Positions 26,101 through 34,628 of a stretch of DNA of 64,000 bases are shown piece after piece (position 1 is the stretch's first letter; each line of letters opens with the position of its first letter). Source of the DNA: Strigops habroptila (Eukaryota; Chordata; Aves; Psittaciformes; Psittacidae); the NCBI RefSeq assembly GCF_004027225.2, contig NC_044283.2:34168207-34232206 (forward strand). Reading direction: 5' to 3'. The notes below the pieces were generated by a model, which was not told the DNA's origin, did not search any database, and worked only from the letters and a program-made list of their open reading frames with translations. A program made the position numbers and the translations under genes.

Positions 26101-29100
26101 CTTTGAAGAATTTTGATGAATAAGCATGTTGGATTGAATCACCATAAAGCCCAAGGCCAGAACTGCGGGATTTTGAGGGACAAATTAAAACAATACAGAA
26201 AAAAATTTGGAAACCACTTGAAAAGAATGAAAATGCAGCAGCTGTAACTAATAGACTAGTACTTTATAGTTTAACCAGAAACCAGTGCTTGAGAAGTCAT
26301 TATTGCTGTCCTTAGAATATGGATGAGTGGATGTACAAAATGGGCAGTGCATGCTCCAGGTGAATAATTTTGTTTTCTGTGTTATATTTTAGCCAGATCC
26401 AGTATATTGTGGCTTATGCAATATTTTTTTGAAGAGAATACTTGCTATTTTTTGCAGCCAAACAGGCACTCCAGGAATTGTGTAGCTGCAATATTCTGAC
26501 CATTTCAAATTAGTGCCAGAATTGGAAGTTGACTTGGAGGCATGTGTAAGCAATTCAGTCACTGTTGCTGTAGGGGATCACAGCATTTATATGTGCTCTC
26601 CTCGGCCTGAGCTCAGAGATACCCATTTTTGTAGGCCAGACCTTCAAGCAAGGGCAAGTATAAGTTGCAACTTCACACAGACATGGGGTCTCATCTGACA
26701 AAGCTTTTAAGTACATGCTTCTCTCTCATTAAACAGCCCAATTTCCCTAGGGAGAATAAAGTATAATGCCTCACACCATGGTTTCATTTTCTTCCTTAAT
26801 TTCTTTTTTAGGACTTCTTACTGGAGTATGGCTTTTTTATAGCAAAATAAAGTTGATTTTCTGCTTCCCAATAGCCAGATTCCTCTATTCTGAATTTACT
26901 TTAAAGAGGCATGTTTAGGAATTAGATAGTACCATAACATAGGGGTTATTACCTTGAAGAGTCACTCCATTTTGAAGCACCTGAAGTACTGGTGAAACAC
27001 CAGGACCACTCTCTAGTCCAGGTCATGGTGGGAGGGTCTGGCTGAGTCACACCATCACACCCTGGTGCCATCCTTATGGCAATTGCATATCAATGCAAAT
27101 CCCTTGCACACATATAGACACAAGTGGACTTAGCTACAGGCTAGTGAAGAACCTTTCATTCTTTGCAGAATTTAGCTATTTATTCCTGAAGATTATATAT
27201 ATTTAAGCGAAAAAGCAATGTACACTCTGGGGACTCCAATAATGGCCTTCTTTATGGAATATGAACATCTTCTTCAGGCATTGAAAATATTTTTTCTTAA
27301 TAATTTGTGATTTAACCACATTTGTGTGGTTATATTCATGACAGTATGATTAGTATTAATAAACCACTTCTAGGGCATTGTGCAGCTTCAAAGCTGCAGG
27401 CATTGGCTGATTAACCTCACAGCATTCTTATGAAGCAGGCAACTAAGCACTATCTGTCCTTTTGATAGGGATTGACTGGTTAAGTGTAAGAAACACAAGT
27501 GAGGTGACATGAATTGTTCACTCAAGAGCACAAAGAGAGAATGAGTGGCAGAGGCCAAAGACAGCATCCCTTTTCTGCATGTGTACTCAGTCCACATGGT
27601 GCCTTTAAGTATCTTCCATCACTTAGCTTACTGTCCTCCTGTAATGGTTTGGTTTCTGGTCTATCTCTGTAGGTTGATACACTCGCATACATTTGTTGAG
27701 TGCATGTCTTATAAATGTATATAATACCTGAATTCATGCATTCCTGCGTGTCTATGATCCAGGTTTTCAGAACTTGCTAAACCACATAAGCAGGTTTTGT
27801 ACAGTTGTCACATTTGGACCAGTAATGTCCTAGTTTGAATGTGCTGATGATTAGCCATTGAAGAGGATTAGCCATTTTACACATTTGGGTGTTTCCATGT
27901 ACCCGTAGGTGCATATACACTCTTTACAGCCATGTGGTGTCCTAACATTTGTTTTCTTTGCAGATATATCAGAAATTGAAAGGTGTGGAACACATGAACG
28001 TTTATAACATACAGGATATTCCAGACAGGTTTTTCTACAAAAAAGGAAAATTTGTGTCTCCTCTGACTCTTGTGGCTGAGAAGGGATGGTTCATAGTAGA
28101 GGTAAAATATAGAAGCAAAATACTTAGACATGAATGTGAAAAGGTGCAATATATGAAAACAGTCAAAAAAATGTATAATTTTAAGTGTTACATCCTTCAC
28201 TTGGGCTGACTACAAAACTGATGTCAAATATTGCTGTGTGCTTAAAAGAGCCTAAAGGCACAGCGGCTTTACTGCATACAAAGTTAAATAGTCAAGATGG
28301 TTCTTTTTTCTGCATTGTCATAAAACAGGAGGAGTTTGTGCGTTTCCCGTTCCAGTTCTACTGCTTTACTTCTCTTACCCCTGCCCACCTACCTTCACCT
28401 TAGACAGAGAAAGGGTGTTTCCATTTCAAGACCTTGCTGTCCCTCTATTCAGCAGCACTTCGTGGCAACTTTTCCTTCTGCCTGGCTTCCCACCCACCAG
28501 GCCCTGTCCTAAAAATGCCTCAGTTCTCCTAAGTCCTCCAGTCTCAAAAGGGTCAGGCTGGGGGTTTACTCCTCAGGGATGCCCAGTGCACACACTGCAA
28601 TCTGGGAGCTAGTTAAGCACACAATGAGTTAGACTTGCACATGAAGAGATTTTTCATACCAACTTGTGTTGTTACTATAATTATTGTCATTATTATTTTG
28701 TACTTTTATCACTACTGAGCATCTCCACATTACAGATATTAACTGCATCTCAGCACAGCTGAGAGGTGAGGCAACTTAGATATCTTCCAAGTAGGTAAAC
28801 TGAGGAGCAGTACGAAGTGATTTGCCCAAGGCCATACATTAAGTCAGTAAACTGGTGACAGAACCAAGGAGTCCTGGGTTTTCACACTGTCCCAGTGCAG
28901 TCACTGCCTTGCAGATCATTGTAACTCAGTTGAGCGTCTTCTCTCATGACCCTCAGAATTACTGCTCACCAGGCTTTGCTCAAGATGGCCCACACCACCA
29001 CATTTCTCGCTATCTAACCTGACTTTAGGATAATAATTCCTACAGCTGAATAAAAATGCACCTCTAAAAAACTCCAATTGCTTTTGAGTACATTTGTGGT

Positions 29101-32100
29101 TAAAAAACATTTCTGCTTAAAAAAAATATATACATATAAAAGCTGGAGTTAAGACTCAGGCAGCTAATGTAGGAATCTGGAACATTTTTGCCAAAACAAC
29201 TTTAAAAAATTACAACTCAAGCCTTTTGTATAAAATTCAACAGAGAACATTTTTACATATTCTGGGGAAAAAAAGAAAGGCACTTTAAAAAAAATCATTG
29301 AAACTCTGACAAACCTTAATAACAGTGCAGCAAACACTGCTGCTGTGGTAATTATTTCTGTCTCTCTGCCCATTCCTTCCCATTGTTTCTGATTTTCAAG
29401 AATGTCCCCTCATTAATGCTGTCAGATTTTCCTTCTCCTCGGTACATTTTCATTATCTGTGAATGGGATGTGAAAATGAAAGTTTCCTGTCATATTTTTA
29501 AAGCAATAATTGAGCCTTCTATTATCCTTTCTGCCCAAACCACTGCAGAGAGGATGTTTAGCTCTTCCCTATCATGCTCATGGGGTGTTTTACTCTGTTG
29601 GCTAGTGGATAGCTACAAGCTGTTTGAGAAAGGGGAATTTTTGAGGAGGGGGGGAATGCGTCTGAAAGCTGGGTGTTTTGTTGGGGTTTTTTTCCAGCAA
29701 GCAGCATAGGAACAAAGCCATTCGCATTTTGGTTAAAGGAGGTTGAGGAGGGATTTCTTGAACTTCCAGCTGTATAGAAGCTGGTCTGCTAACATTATCT
29801 CAGTCCCTCCATATGAATGAGAGGTCCCCATCCTTTGAGCAGAATTTCCTCCAGCTGCTCTCCTGCATGCAACAATGGCTTTAGCCCTCAGGGCTGCATG
29901 CTCACCCCGTACCCATCCCAGTGTACATCCCAAGTTTTAGGGAACAGTCCATCATTGACAGTCCCAGAAACGCCTGCTTCATCCTTGAGGAGCAGCGCTA
30001 GACCAGGCTTAGGCTGAGCCTGAAAAATCACTATCATCTCAGTTGAGTCCTCTGTCCCACTGGAGCTTGCCAAAGCAGGCACGTCAGGGTGCTGCTGATG
30101 CCCTGGCCCCAAAGAAGCCCCAGAGCTTTGTGTGGTTTGCTGTAAGGCAGAGCCTGATGCTCTAGAAGGGCAGTTGCTGAGATGCTTGCAGCCCTTTCCC
30201 TCAAGCTACTGCTGCTAAAGGTTCCATTTCACAAGCTCCCACTTCAGCTGCAGCTGTGAAAGAAAGTAGCTTGTTTTCTGACCCAACTAGCAGCAAAAAT
30301 AATGGCAATGGCTGTGGCTGTGACTGCACATCTAGCTGTGAACAGGTATCTCCTGGTGTCTTGGTGGGCGATGGGAAGGCACACTACCTCCTGTGCTTGA
30401 CATCCCTGGGGAAGCAGCTGAGCCCACAACATCTGACAGGACCACAGAGGGGTGTAGCTTCAGCAATGTCATGATACTGTCAAAGAAACACTGCAAATTA
30501 GATGTGACTTGGCTTGTGTGGAGCTGATGCTAACAAATGCTGTACAGGTTGCCTAATGGTGAGCAGCCCAGTGACAATTAGTCCCCAGGAACCACAGTAA
30601 GCAGAGCTGCAGCTAAGGTAGGAAGAGGGGAAGGAGTCTGTTTTCTCCTTGGCTTGCTCTGAGTGTTGTCAGTGAAAGAGATGGGGACAAGGAAGGACAT
30701 TTAATTTGTCAGCTAAAATTGTTTAATTATCCGGTACATCTGCTGACTGGTACATACAAAGAAATGCAAGGGATAGTCCAGGGGTTCCCCTGGAAAGCAG
30801 TTGGAAGAGCTACACCTCATAGCCATAATCACTGCCATTCTCAGTGCTCCTGCACTTGGGAAGAGGAGGAAAACAAAAATCAGGCAAAACAAATGTTTGC
30901 AAAAGGAAAAGAATCCTCAGCCAAGCTGCTTCACCATCTGCAGGGGCTGTGGCACCACTTGCCCCACTCGCCCCACTCGTGGGAATGTGAGACTCTGCTG
31001 GGGCATCTTCTGTGCTTCCGTGATGGAGCGTGAAGCCCAGACCTGGCTGCTTAGGGAACTGTAGCTCCTTCCCTGTAGTGATCGGAGAAATTAATGCTGG
31101 GGGTCTAATGAACTGTCATCTGATGTTTTTTGTCTAAGTTTTGGGGATATCTGGAGTGTCACATCTGCTGCCATCCCTAGGGAGCATGAGACAAGAGAAA
31201 CTCACAGAGAGGGTTGGTGCAGCATTTTGAGCAGCCCCTATGCACAGCTGCTCCTGAGGGGACTGGGGTATGGCACTATTGTAGGTAGTCTGGTAAGAGC
31301 TGTAAATACAAAGCAGAAGAAAGGGAGGAGGGAATTTGAAAGTATGAGTTAAGTGCAATATGGGCGAGGAAGAACAAGAATTATGATGACAAATTATTAA
31401 AGCATGGATGCACTGAGCAGGGAGGGAAAACTGAGAATGGTCTATGCCAAGAAGAAGGGGACTGAGCCTGTGTTCCCTGGAAGGAACCTCACTGCTTTAA
31501 TACTAAAACAAGCAGGGAAAAGAAATAATAATAATTAGAGAGTATATAGTAGGGGGTGATATTTGTATTGTTTAGGCTGACTAGTCAAATGGAGCAAAAA
31601 TGGCTCTTTTTTCTATGTATGTTGCCTGTGGCATGTTGGGCAGAACAACACACCATCAGATCCATGCTAGCATGCAGCGGGAGAGGGACACCACCATGCT
31701 TACATGTGTCACACACATCTGTGATACTTTGTGCTCATGACAGAACTTCAGAGGAGTGAAAGGCAGAAAGTTTCCTTCCCTGCTCAGCTGGGAGGTGGGC
31801 TACTGGCTGAGGTGGCAAAGCAAGCGGGGGTACTGGTGGGGTGGTACTGCAAATGGGGACACAGCACAGCACCCTACACAGCCCAGTAGATGGGCACTGA
31901 CCATGCTCTGCTGTTGTCATCCAGAGCAGGGACAAGCTGCCCTTCTGGGAGAACGGGACGGGGAGGAAGGAGGCCTGGCAGAACGGCTGGCACGGCTATG
32001 ACAATGAGCTCATGGACATGAGAGGCTTCTTCCTTGCGTATGGGCCAGGTATAGTGCTGCCATCCCTGGTGTCCTGCTCCCTCTCAGACCCATGGCCCCT

Positions 32101-33066
32101 GCCCCAGCATCCCTGCAGTGTCAGGACCTTGATGTGGCACTCTGCGATGCCCAAAAATTACAAATAGATGGCAGGATTTCCTCACAATGGCTGGATACCA
32201 GGAAGGCTCCTAGTTCTGTATCTGTTTTATAGCTGGAGAAACAGGGCAGAGAGACGTGAAGGGATTTGATCAGCCCCTCTCTGACATCCCAGCACAGTAA
32301 CTCTATCCGTTTGCCCTATTTTCTTAAATTTTGGCCTACATTTTTAATTCTATGTGAAACACATTCATCCTCCTTTTGTTGGTGGATTCAGACTCACGAA
32401 CACAGAGCCTTTTCTTTGGGAAAGCTGCAGCATCCCTAACCCGCCTGTCCGATGGGCAGGCACAAACCCCCCTGGTTTCCATCTCATCAGGCCCTTTAAA
32501 CACTGCTGAGCACCAGACTGCAACTGCAGGCAGGAGCAAAAGCAAAGCAGAATGTGCAATATTCTGCTATTAAATCTACTGAGCACACATGATAAAGTAG
32601 CTCCTGTACTTCATAATTTTTTAAGGTTTTTAGGTTTTAGACTAAAATTGTAGTAAAGATAATGAATAAAAATCTTCTAAATGTTCTTGCTGGACTATGT
32701 TCTAAATTGTATAGTGTGCCACATCCCAGCCTGCTGGGTATGTCACACAGAAGAGCCCTTGCCCCACAGCACCCCACGTTTCAGGAGCTGAGCCCCAAGC
32801 CATATGATGCTAACTCCTCTCTTTTCCCTGTTTTCCGTGCAGATTTCCGATCCAACTTCCGAGCGCCTCCCATCAGATCCGTGGATGTTTACAACATCAT
32901 GTGCAGCCTGGCAGGGATACAGCCGCTGCCCAACAATGGCTCCTGGTCCAGGGTGGAGTGCATGCTCCGAAACACGGCCCCCTTGGCACCGCTGGCCCCG
33001 CGCAGCAGCTGTGCCCTGCTGCCAGCTCTGCTGTCCCTGCTGGCCGTGCGGATCTCCTTACTGTGA
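1851..33066 (+). CDS. ENPP6: ENPP6, choline-specific glycerophosphodiester phosphodiesterase (8 exons, complete)
   Basis: Join of 1851-2106, 11891-12070, 19671-19782, 24293-24434, 25447-25626, 27964-28101, 31925-32048 and 32843-33066. It totals 1356 nt, or 451 residues plus stop, against 440 in human. All introns are GT-AG and the frame is kept throughout. ENPP6 is an extracellular, zinc-dependent, GPI-anchored enzyme that hydrolyses glycerophosphocholine and related choline phosphodiesters, and it is known from kidney and newly forming oligodendrocytes. Family active-site residues are all present at human position +5: D37, nucleophile S76 (LSYPN), N97, D198, H202, D245, H246 and H359. A hydrophobic signal peptide (about 1-25) and a hydrophobic C-tail (about 432-451) are visible. 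Sequons lie at N105, N123, N138, N265, N346 and N409. C417 matches the human inter-chain cysteine (C412, from memory). The extra length is 5 residues at the N-terminus and 6 at the C-terminus. No frameshift or premature stop was seen. Confidence 0.97.
2107..11890 (+). other. ENPP6: ENPP6 intron 1 (9.8 kb)
   Basis: GTGAGT donor, and a pyrimidine-rich acceptor ending CCCAAAG at 11890. Content is mostly unique sequence. I recognise no CR1 copy and no coding exon. Visible structure is limited to a 25-bp near-exact direct repeat (4572-4637), a GC-richer stretch around 6090-6500, a polypurine A-run near 9346-9358 and an A-rich patch near 11698-11740. Confidence 0.85.
4572..4637 (+). repeat. 25-bp direct repeat, 41-bp period
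   Basis: Two copies of a 25-mer beginning ACATGGCTGCACAC occupy 4572-4596 and 4613-4637. They differ at one base (G/A) and are separated by 16 bp. This is a local duplication inside ENPP6 intron 1, with no function seen. Confidence 0.9.
11891..12070 (+). CDS. ENPP6: ENPP6 exon 2
   Basis: The exon completes Gly86 and encodes residues 87-145 plus the first base of Gly146. It begins [15 protein letters not shown], which contains the catalytic-site asparagine N97, and ends MYYWP. Sequons N105 (NVS), N123 (NGS) and N138 (NVS) are present. The acceptor follows a TTTTTCTCC-type tract and the donor is GTTAGT. The length of 180 nt keeps the phase. Confidence 0.96.
12282..12762 (+). mobile_element. 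CR1 LINE fragment (+), 5'-truncated
   Basis: About 480 bp matching the 3' end of an avian CR1 non-LTR retrotransposon. The frame up to 12619 reads a degenerate C-terminus of the CR1 ORF2 reverse-transcriptase protein, with recognisable stretches [24 protein letters not shown] and [13 protein letters not shown]. The element ends with the octamer repeat pattern GATTCTGTGATTCTATGATT at about 12742-12761, typical of CR1 3' ends. It is a dead 5'-truncated copy about 210 bp downstream of ENPP6 exon 2. Confidence 0.93.
13463..13960 (-). mobile_element. CR1 LINE fragment (-), 5'-truncated
   Basis: Reading right to left this is a CR1 3' portion. It runs from CTGCACAAGAGGGATGTGGA at the right end, through ORF2 C-terminal remnants ([16 protein letters not shown] and [11 protein letters not shown]), to TTGGAAGGGACC-type sequence at the left end. 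It covers much of the same part of the element as the copy at 12282-12762, in opposite orientation. The terminal octamers at the left end are degraded. Confidence 0.92.
14100..14745. repeat. Diverged tandem repeat, about 150-185 bp period
   Basis: The anchor AAGGGGCCGTGCTCAGTGCT and its neighbours recur at about 14370 (GTGCTA), 14522 (GTGCTGC) and, diverged, at 14705 (AAGTGGTCCTGCTCAACGCT). Each is followed by CAGAGGA and preceded by a related AGCCCAAAGAGG/AGCCCAAAGGAG segment. Spacing is 152 and then 183 bp. A weaker copy may extend left to about 14100. I do not recognise a named repeat family. The frames through it are by-products of its GC-rich composition. Confidence 0.7.
16178..16219 (+). 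repeat. Perfect 21-bp tandem duplication
   Basis: A 21-bp unit starting CACAGCTTTTTATG and ending GAGCTC occurs twice back to back, at 16178-16198 and 16199-16219, with no mismatch. The lack of divergence suggests a recent slippage or duplication event inside ENPP6 intron 2. Confidence 0.95.
19671..19782 (+). CDS. ENPP6: ENPP6 exon 3
   Basis: The exon completes Gly146 and encodes C147-L182 plus two bases of Arg183. It reads [13 protein letters not shown] and then [18 protein letters not shown], closely matching the human ENPP6 segment recalled from memory. The donor is GTATGT at 19783, and 112 nt is consistent with the neighbouring phases. Confidence 0.95.
20270..20340. repeat. GGATAG/GGGTAG-type microsatellite
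   Basis: Imperfect tandem units of AGGATAG, AGAATAG and GGGTAGG continue into AGAACAG and GTTCA units up to about 20369. Its position directly against an inverted CR1 3' end suggests that it grew from the CR1 terminal octamers, which is inference. Confidence 0.85.
20366..20524. mobile_element. Nested CR1: (+) fragment inside a (-) fragment
   Basis: The piece GTTGGAAGGGACCTACAG (about 20367-20384) is the start of an inverted CR1 3' end, and its continuation TCTAGCCCAACT resumes at about 20509. Between them, 20385-20508 is a + strand CR1 tail. That tail has CTGGAAGTGTTCA and GGTTGGACTTGATGATCTT, and it ends in the GATTCTATGATTCTAT octamers. A short CR1 therefore appears to have inserted into an older, oppositely oriented copy. 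Confidence 0.8.
23775..24122 (-). mobile_element. CR1 LINE fragment (-) next to exon 4
   Basis: The left end reads AATCATAGAATGGTTTGGGT, the reverse complement of a CR1 3' terminus. The element continues about 350 bp with degraded ORF2 C-terminal coding on the minus strand ([18 protein letters not shown] and [11 protein letters not shown]). It stops about 170 bp upstream of ENPP6 exon 4 and is better preserved than the other copies in this window. Confidence 0.94.
24293..24434 (+). CDS. ENPP6: ENPP6 exon 4: metal-binding [10 protein letters not shown] motif
   Basis: The exon completes Arg183 and encodes N184-K230. It carries [14 protein letters not shown] with zinc ligands D198 and H202, a signature of the nucleotide pyrophosphatase/phosphodiesterase fold. 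The donor is GTGAGT at 24435 and the exon ends on a codon boundary. Confidence 0.96.
24435..25446 (+). other. ENPP6: ENPP6 intron 4 (1.0 kb)
   Basis: GTGAGT donor, and acceptor CACTCCACAG at 25446. AT-leaning unique sequence. No repeat or exon recognised. Confidence 0.85.
25447..25626 (+). CDS. ENPP6: ENPP6 exon 5: SDHGM motif
   Basis: Encodes S231-E290 (60 codons, phase 0). It contains [11 protein letters not shown] with metal ligands D245 and H246, then [12 protein letters not shown]. Sequon N265 (NMS) is present. The donor is the consensus GTAAGT. Confidence 0.96.
25627..27963 (+). other. ENPP6: ENPP6 intron 5 (2.3 kb)
   Basis: GTAAGT donor, and acceptor TTTTCTTTGCAG at 27963. AT-rich unique sequence. 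I see no recognisable mobile element or exon. Confidence 0.85.
27964..28101 (+). CDS. ENPP6: ENPP6 exon 6
   Basis: Encodes I291-E336 (46 codons, phase 0), including [20 protein letters not shown], which is nearly identical to the human segment recalled from memory. The donor is GAG|GTAAAA, weaker than consensus. Reading through it would add about 35 unrelated codons before a stop. Confidence 0.95.
28102..31924 (+). other. ENPP6: ENPP6 intron 6 (3.8 kb)
   Basis: GTAAAA donor, and acceptor TTGTCATCCAG at 31924. Mixed-composition unique sequence with an A-rich/TA patch near 29118-29140. No CR1 copy or coding exon recognised. Confidence 0.85.
31925..32048 (+). CDS. ENPP6: ENPP6 exon 7: [13 protein letters not shown] motif
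   Basis: Encodes S337-P377 plus the first base of Asp378. It carries [19 protein letters not shown] with the metal ligand H359, and sequon N346 (NGT). The donor is CAG|GTATAG, a non-optimal site at +5. Identification rests on close match to the ENPP6 family in this block. Confidence 0.96.
32049..32842 (+). other. ENPP6: ENPP6 intron 7 (0.8 kb)
   Basis: GTATAG donor, and acceptor TTTTCCGTGCAG at 32842 with a good pyrimidine tract. No repeat recognised. Confidence 0.85.
32843..33066 (+). CDS. ENPP6: ENPP6 exon 8: C-terminus and GPI signal
   Basis: The exon completes Asp378 and encodes F379-L451 and the TGA stop. It contains [28 protein letters not shown] with C417, and then a Pro/Ala-rich linker and a hydrophobic tail suited to GPI anchoring. 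The likely attachment residue is near 421-423 by alignment to human S419. The tail contains an arginine (R447) near its end, which is slightly unusual for a GPI signal. Confidence 0.95.
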
Positions 33067-34255
33067 CCCCCAGCAACGCCGGGCAGTGTCACCAGCAGCG
33101 CCACCCCTCTCTTTTCTTCTTCGTTTGAATAATAGCTTCATTAATAGAGTGCTGCCTCCCACTGCTCAGTCGTGCTCCACCAGGGAATCTGACCCATCCT
33201 GCCTTTACAGCGGTTATGACATGAAGCCAGGTTCTATGCTGCTCCAAACACAGCCAGGGAAGTCAGTGTTGCTACTCCAGATTTACAGCACTGGCCGCAA
33301 AAGCAGAATCCACAAAATTTCTGGTGGGTGCACATGAGATATTTGAGCACCAAATGCACCTGAAACCAGCAACTGAGAGGCTCACTGGGCTCCCGGTCCT
33401 GAGAAGCTCAGGGTGGAGATACACCTCTGTGCATCTAACTGGGTTCTTTCTGATTTACTCCTTCATCTCCAGCTCCCTCACGAGCACAACCCCAACTTCT
33501 CCTTACAGTGCCAAGCCCTGTCTACGCTGTCGCGTTCTTCAGAGAGCCAAGCACTTTGCTGAGTGGTCATAACGCCGAGAGAGGTAATCGGTGGGAGAGC
33601 AGTGAGAGCATCCTACTTCTATCAGCCCCTCCTTCTTCATTTTCTACAAAGTGAGGCCTGGCCCTGTGCACCTCCAGGGCCAGGCTTTCCTCATGGACCA
33701 TGGCAGCAGGGACGGCTAGGAAAGGGAAGAGTGATAGAAATCCTCCACTTCAAAAACAGGACGGTGAAAAGGCATCTGGACACCCAGGGGTCAGGAGAAA
33801 GAAGGATGAGGAAGCCTGGCACTTAACAGCCTCTCTGCTTCTTCTGGTGAAGATAATTCCATCTGCTCAGGTGTTGGGGTTTTGTACCCAATTGTGTTCC
33901 TGAAGGCTTTTCAACACTTACTGCTTTTCTACCGGCTCCTGCTCTCCATTGCTGCCTCCTGAGCAGCACATGCCCCTCTATCCTGCAGCAGGGAGAGAGG
34001 TCTGTACTGATGGATCTCCCACGCTCTCAGTTAATCCTAGCTAATATTTCCACCACAGGCTATCAAGACCAAGCAAAGTTGTAACAGTAAAGTTAAATAG
34101 CGGGAAAGAATAGAGCTGTTGTTGGAGGTGCCTTTGGGAGTGCTCAGCGCTTGTTCCGATATACCTCTGAACCAGGAGCTTTCCATGACAAACTGCCTTT
34201 GGAAGGATTTAGGTCCCTCCCCATGCAAAATAAACCTCTAGAACTTACTATTCCT
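33067..34255 (+). other. ENPP6: Probable ENPP6 3' UTR
   Basis: Non-coding sequence after the stop codon, running to the first convincing polyadenylation signal at 34229. The end is estimated at 10-30 nt past that signal. No repeat is recognised within it. Confidence 0.6.
34229..34234 (+). terminator. ENPP6: ENPP6 polyadenylation signal AATAAA
   Basis: A canonical AATAAA is followed about 45 nt later by a strongly GU-rich stretch (34279-34310, GTGTGTGTATGTGTGG and on). This is the expected pairing of signal and downstream element for cleavage near 34245-34265. Use of this site is inferred. Confidence 0.65.
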
Positions 34256-34610
34256 GTGGATCCAGAGACAAGCACGATGTGTGTGTATGTGTGGTGCACT
34301 GTGTGTAAGGGTGAATGATTACACCGCAGAAAAAAAAAACCAAACACCAAATTAAACTTGACAAAAGACTTTGTAATAGCCATAAAGATTTATGTAATGT
34401 GTTTTTAAAGCTCAAGTGAACCATCAAATCAATTAGGGGAAGAAAAAGGGAGAAAATCAGTCTTTGTTATTAGATTGTTGAGTGTAAAAGGCAATTTAGT
34501 GCTTTTGAAGCATTTGCAGTAGCTGTAAAACAAGCACCTGTTGTTCAGAGTTCCCTGTTGCTCTTTAATGGTCCAGGCTCAATGAATTTGCCAGAGCATA
34601 TTTTTAAAGC

Positions 34611-34628
34611 AAAAAAAAAAAAAAAAAA
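34611..34628 (+). repeat. Poly(A) run, 18 nt
   Basis: Uninterrupted A18 downstream of the ENPP6 3' end. No upstream LINE or processed-gene body was recognised, so it is treated as a simple homopolymer. Confidence 0.9.
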
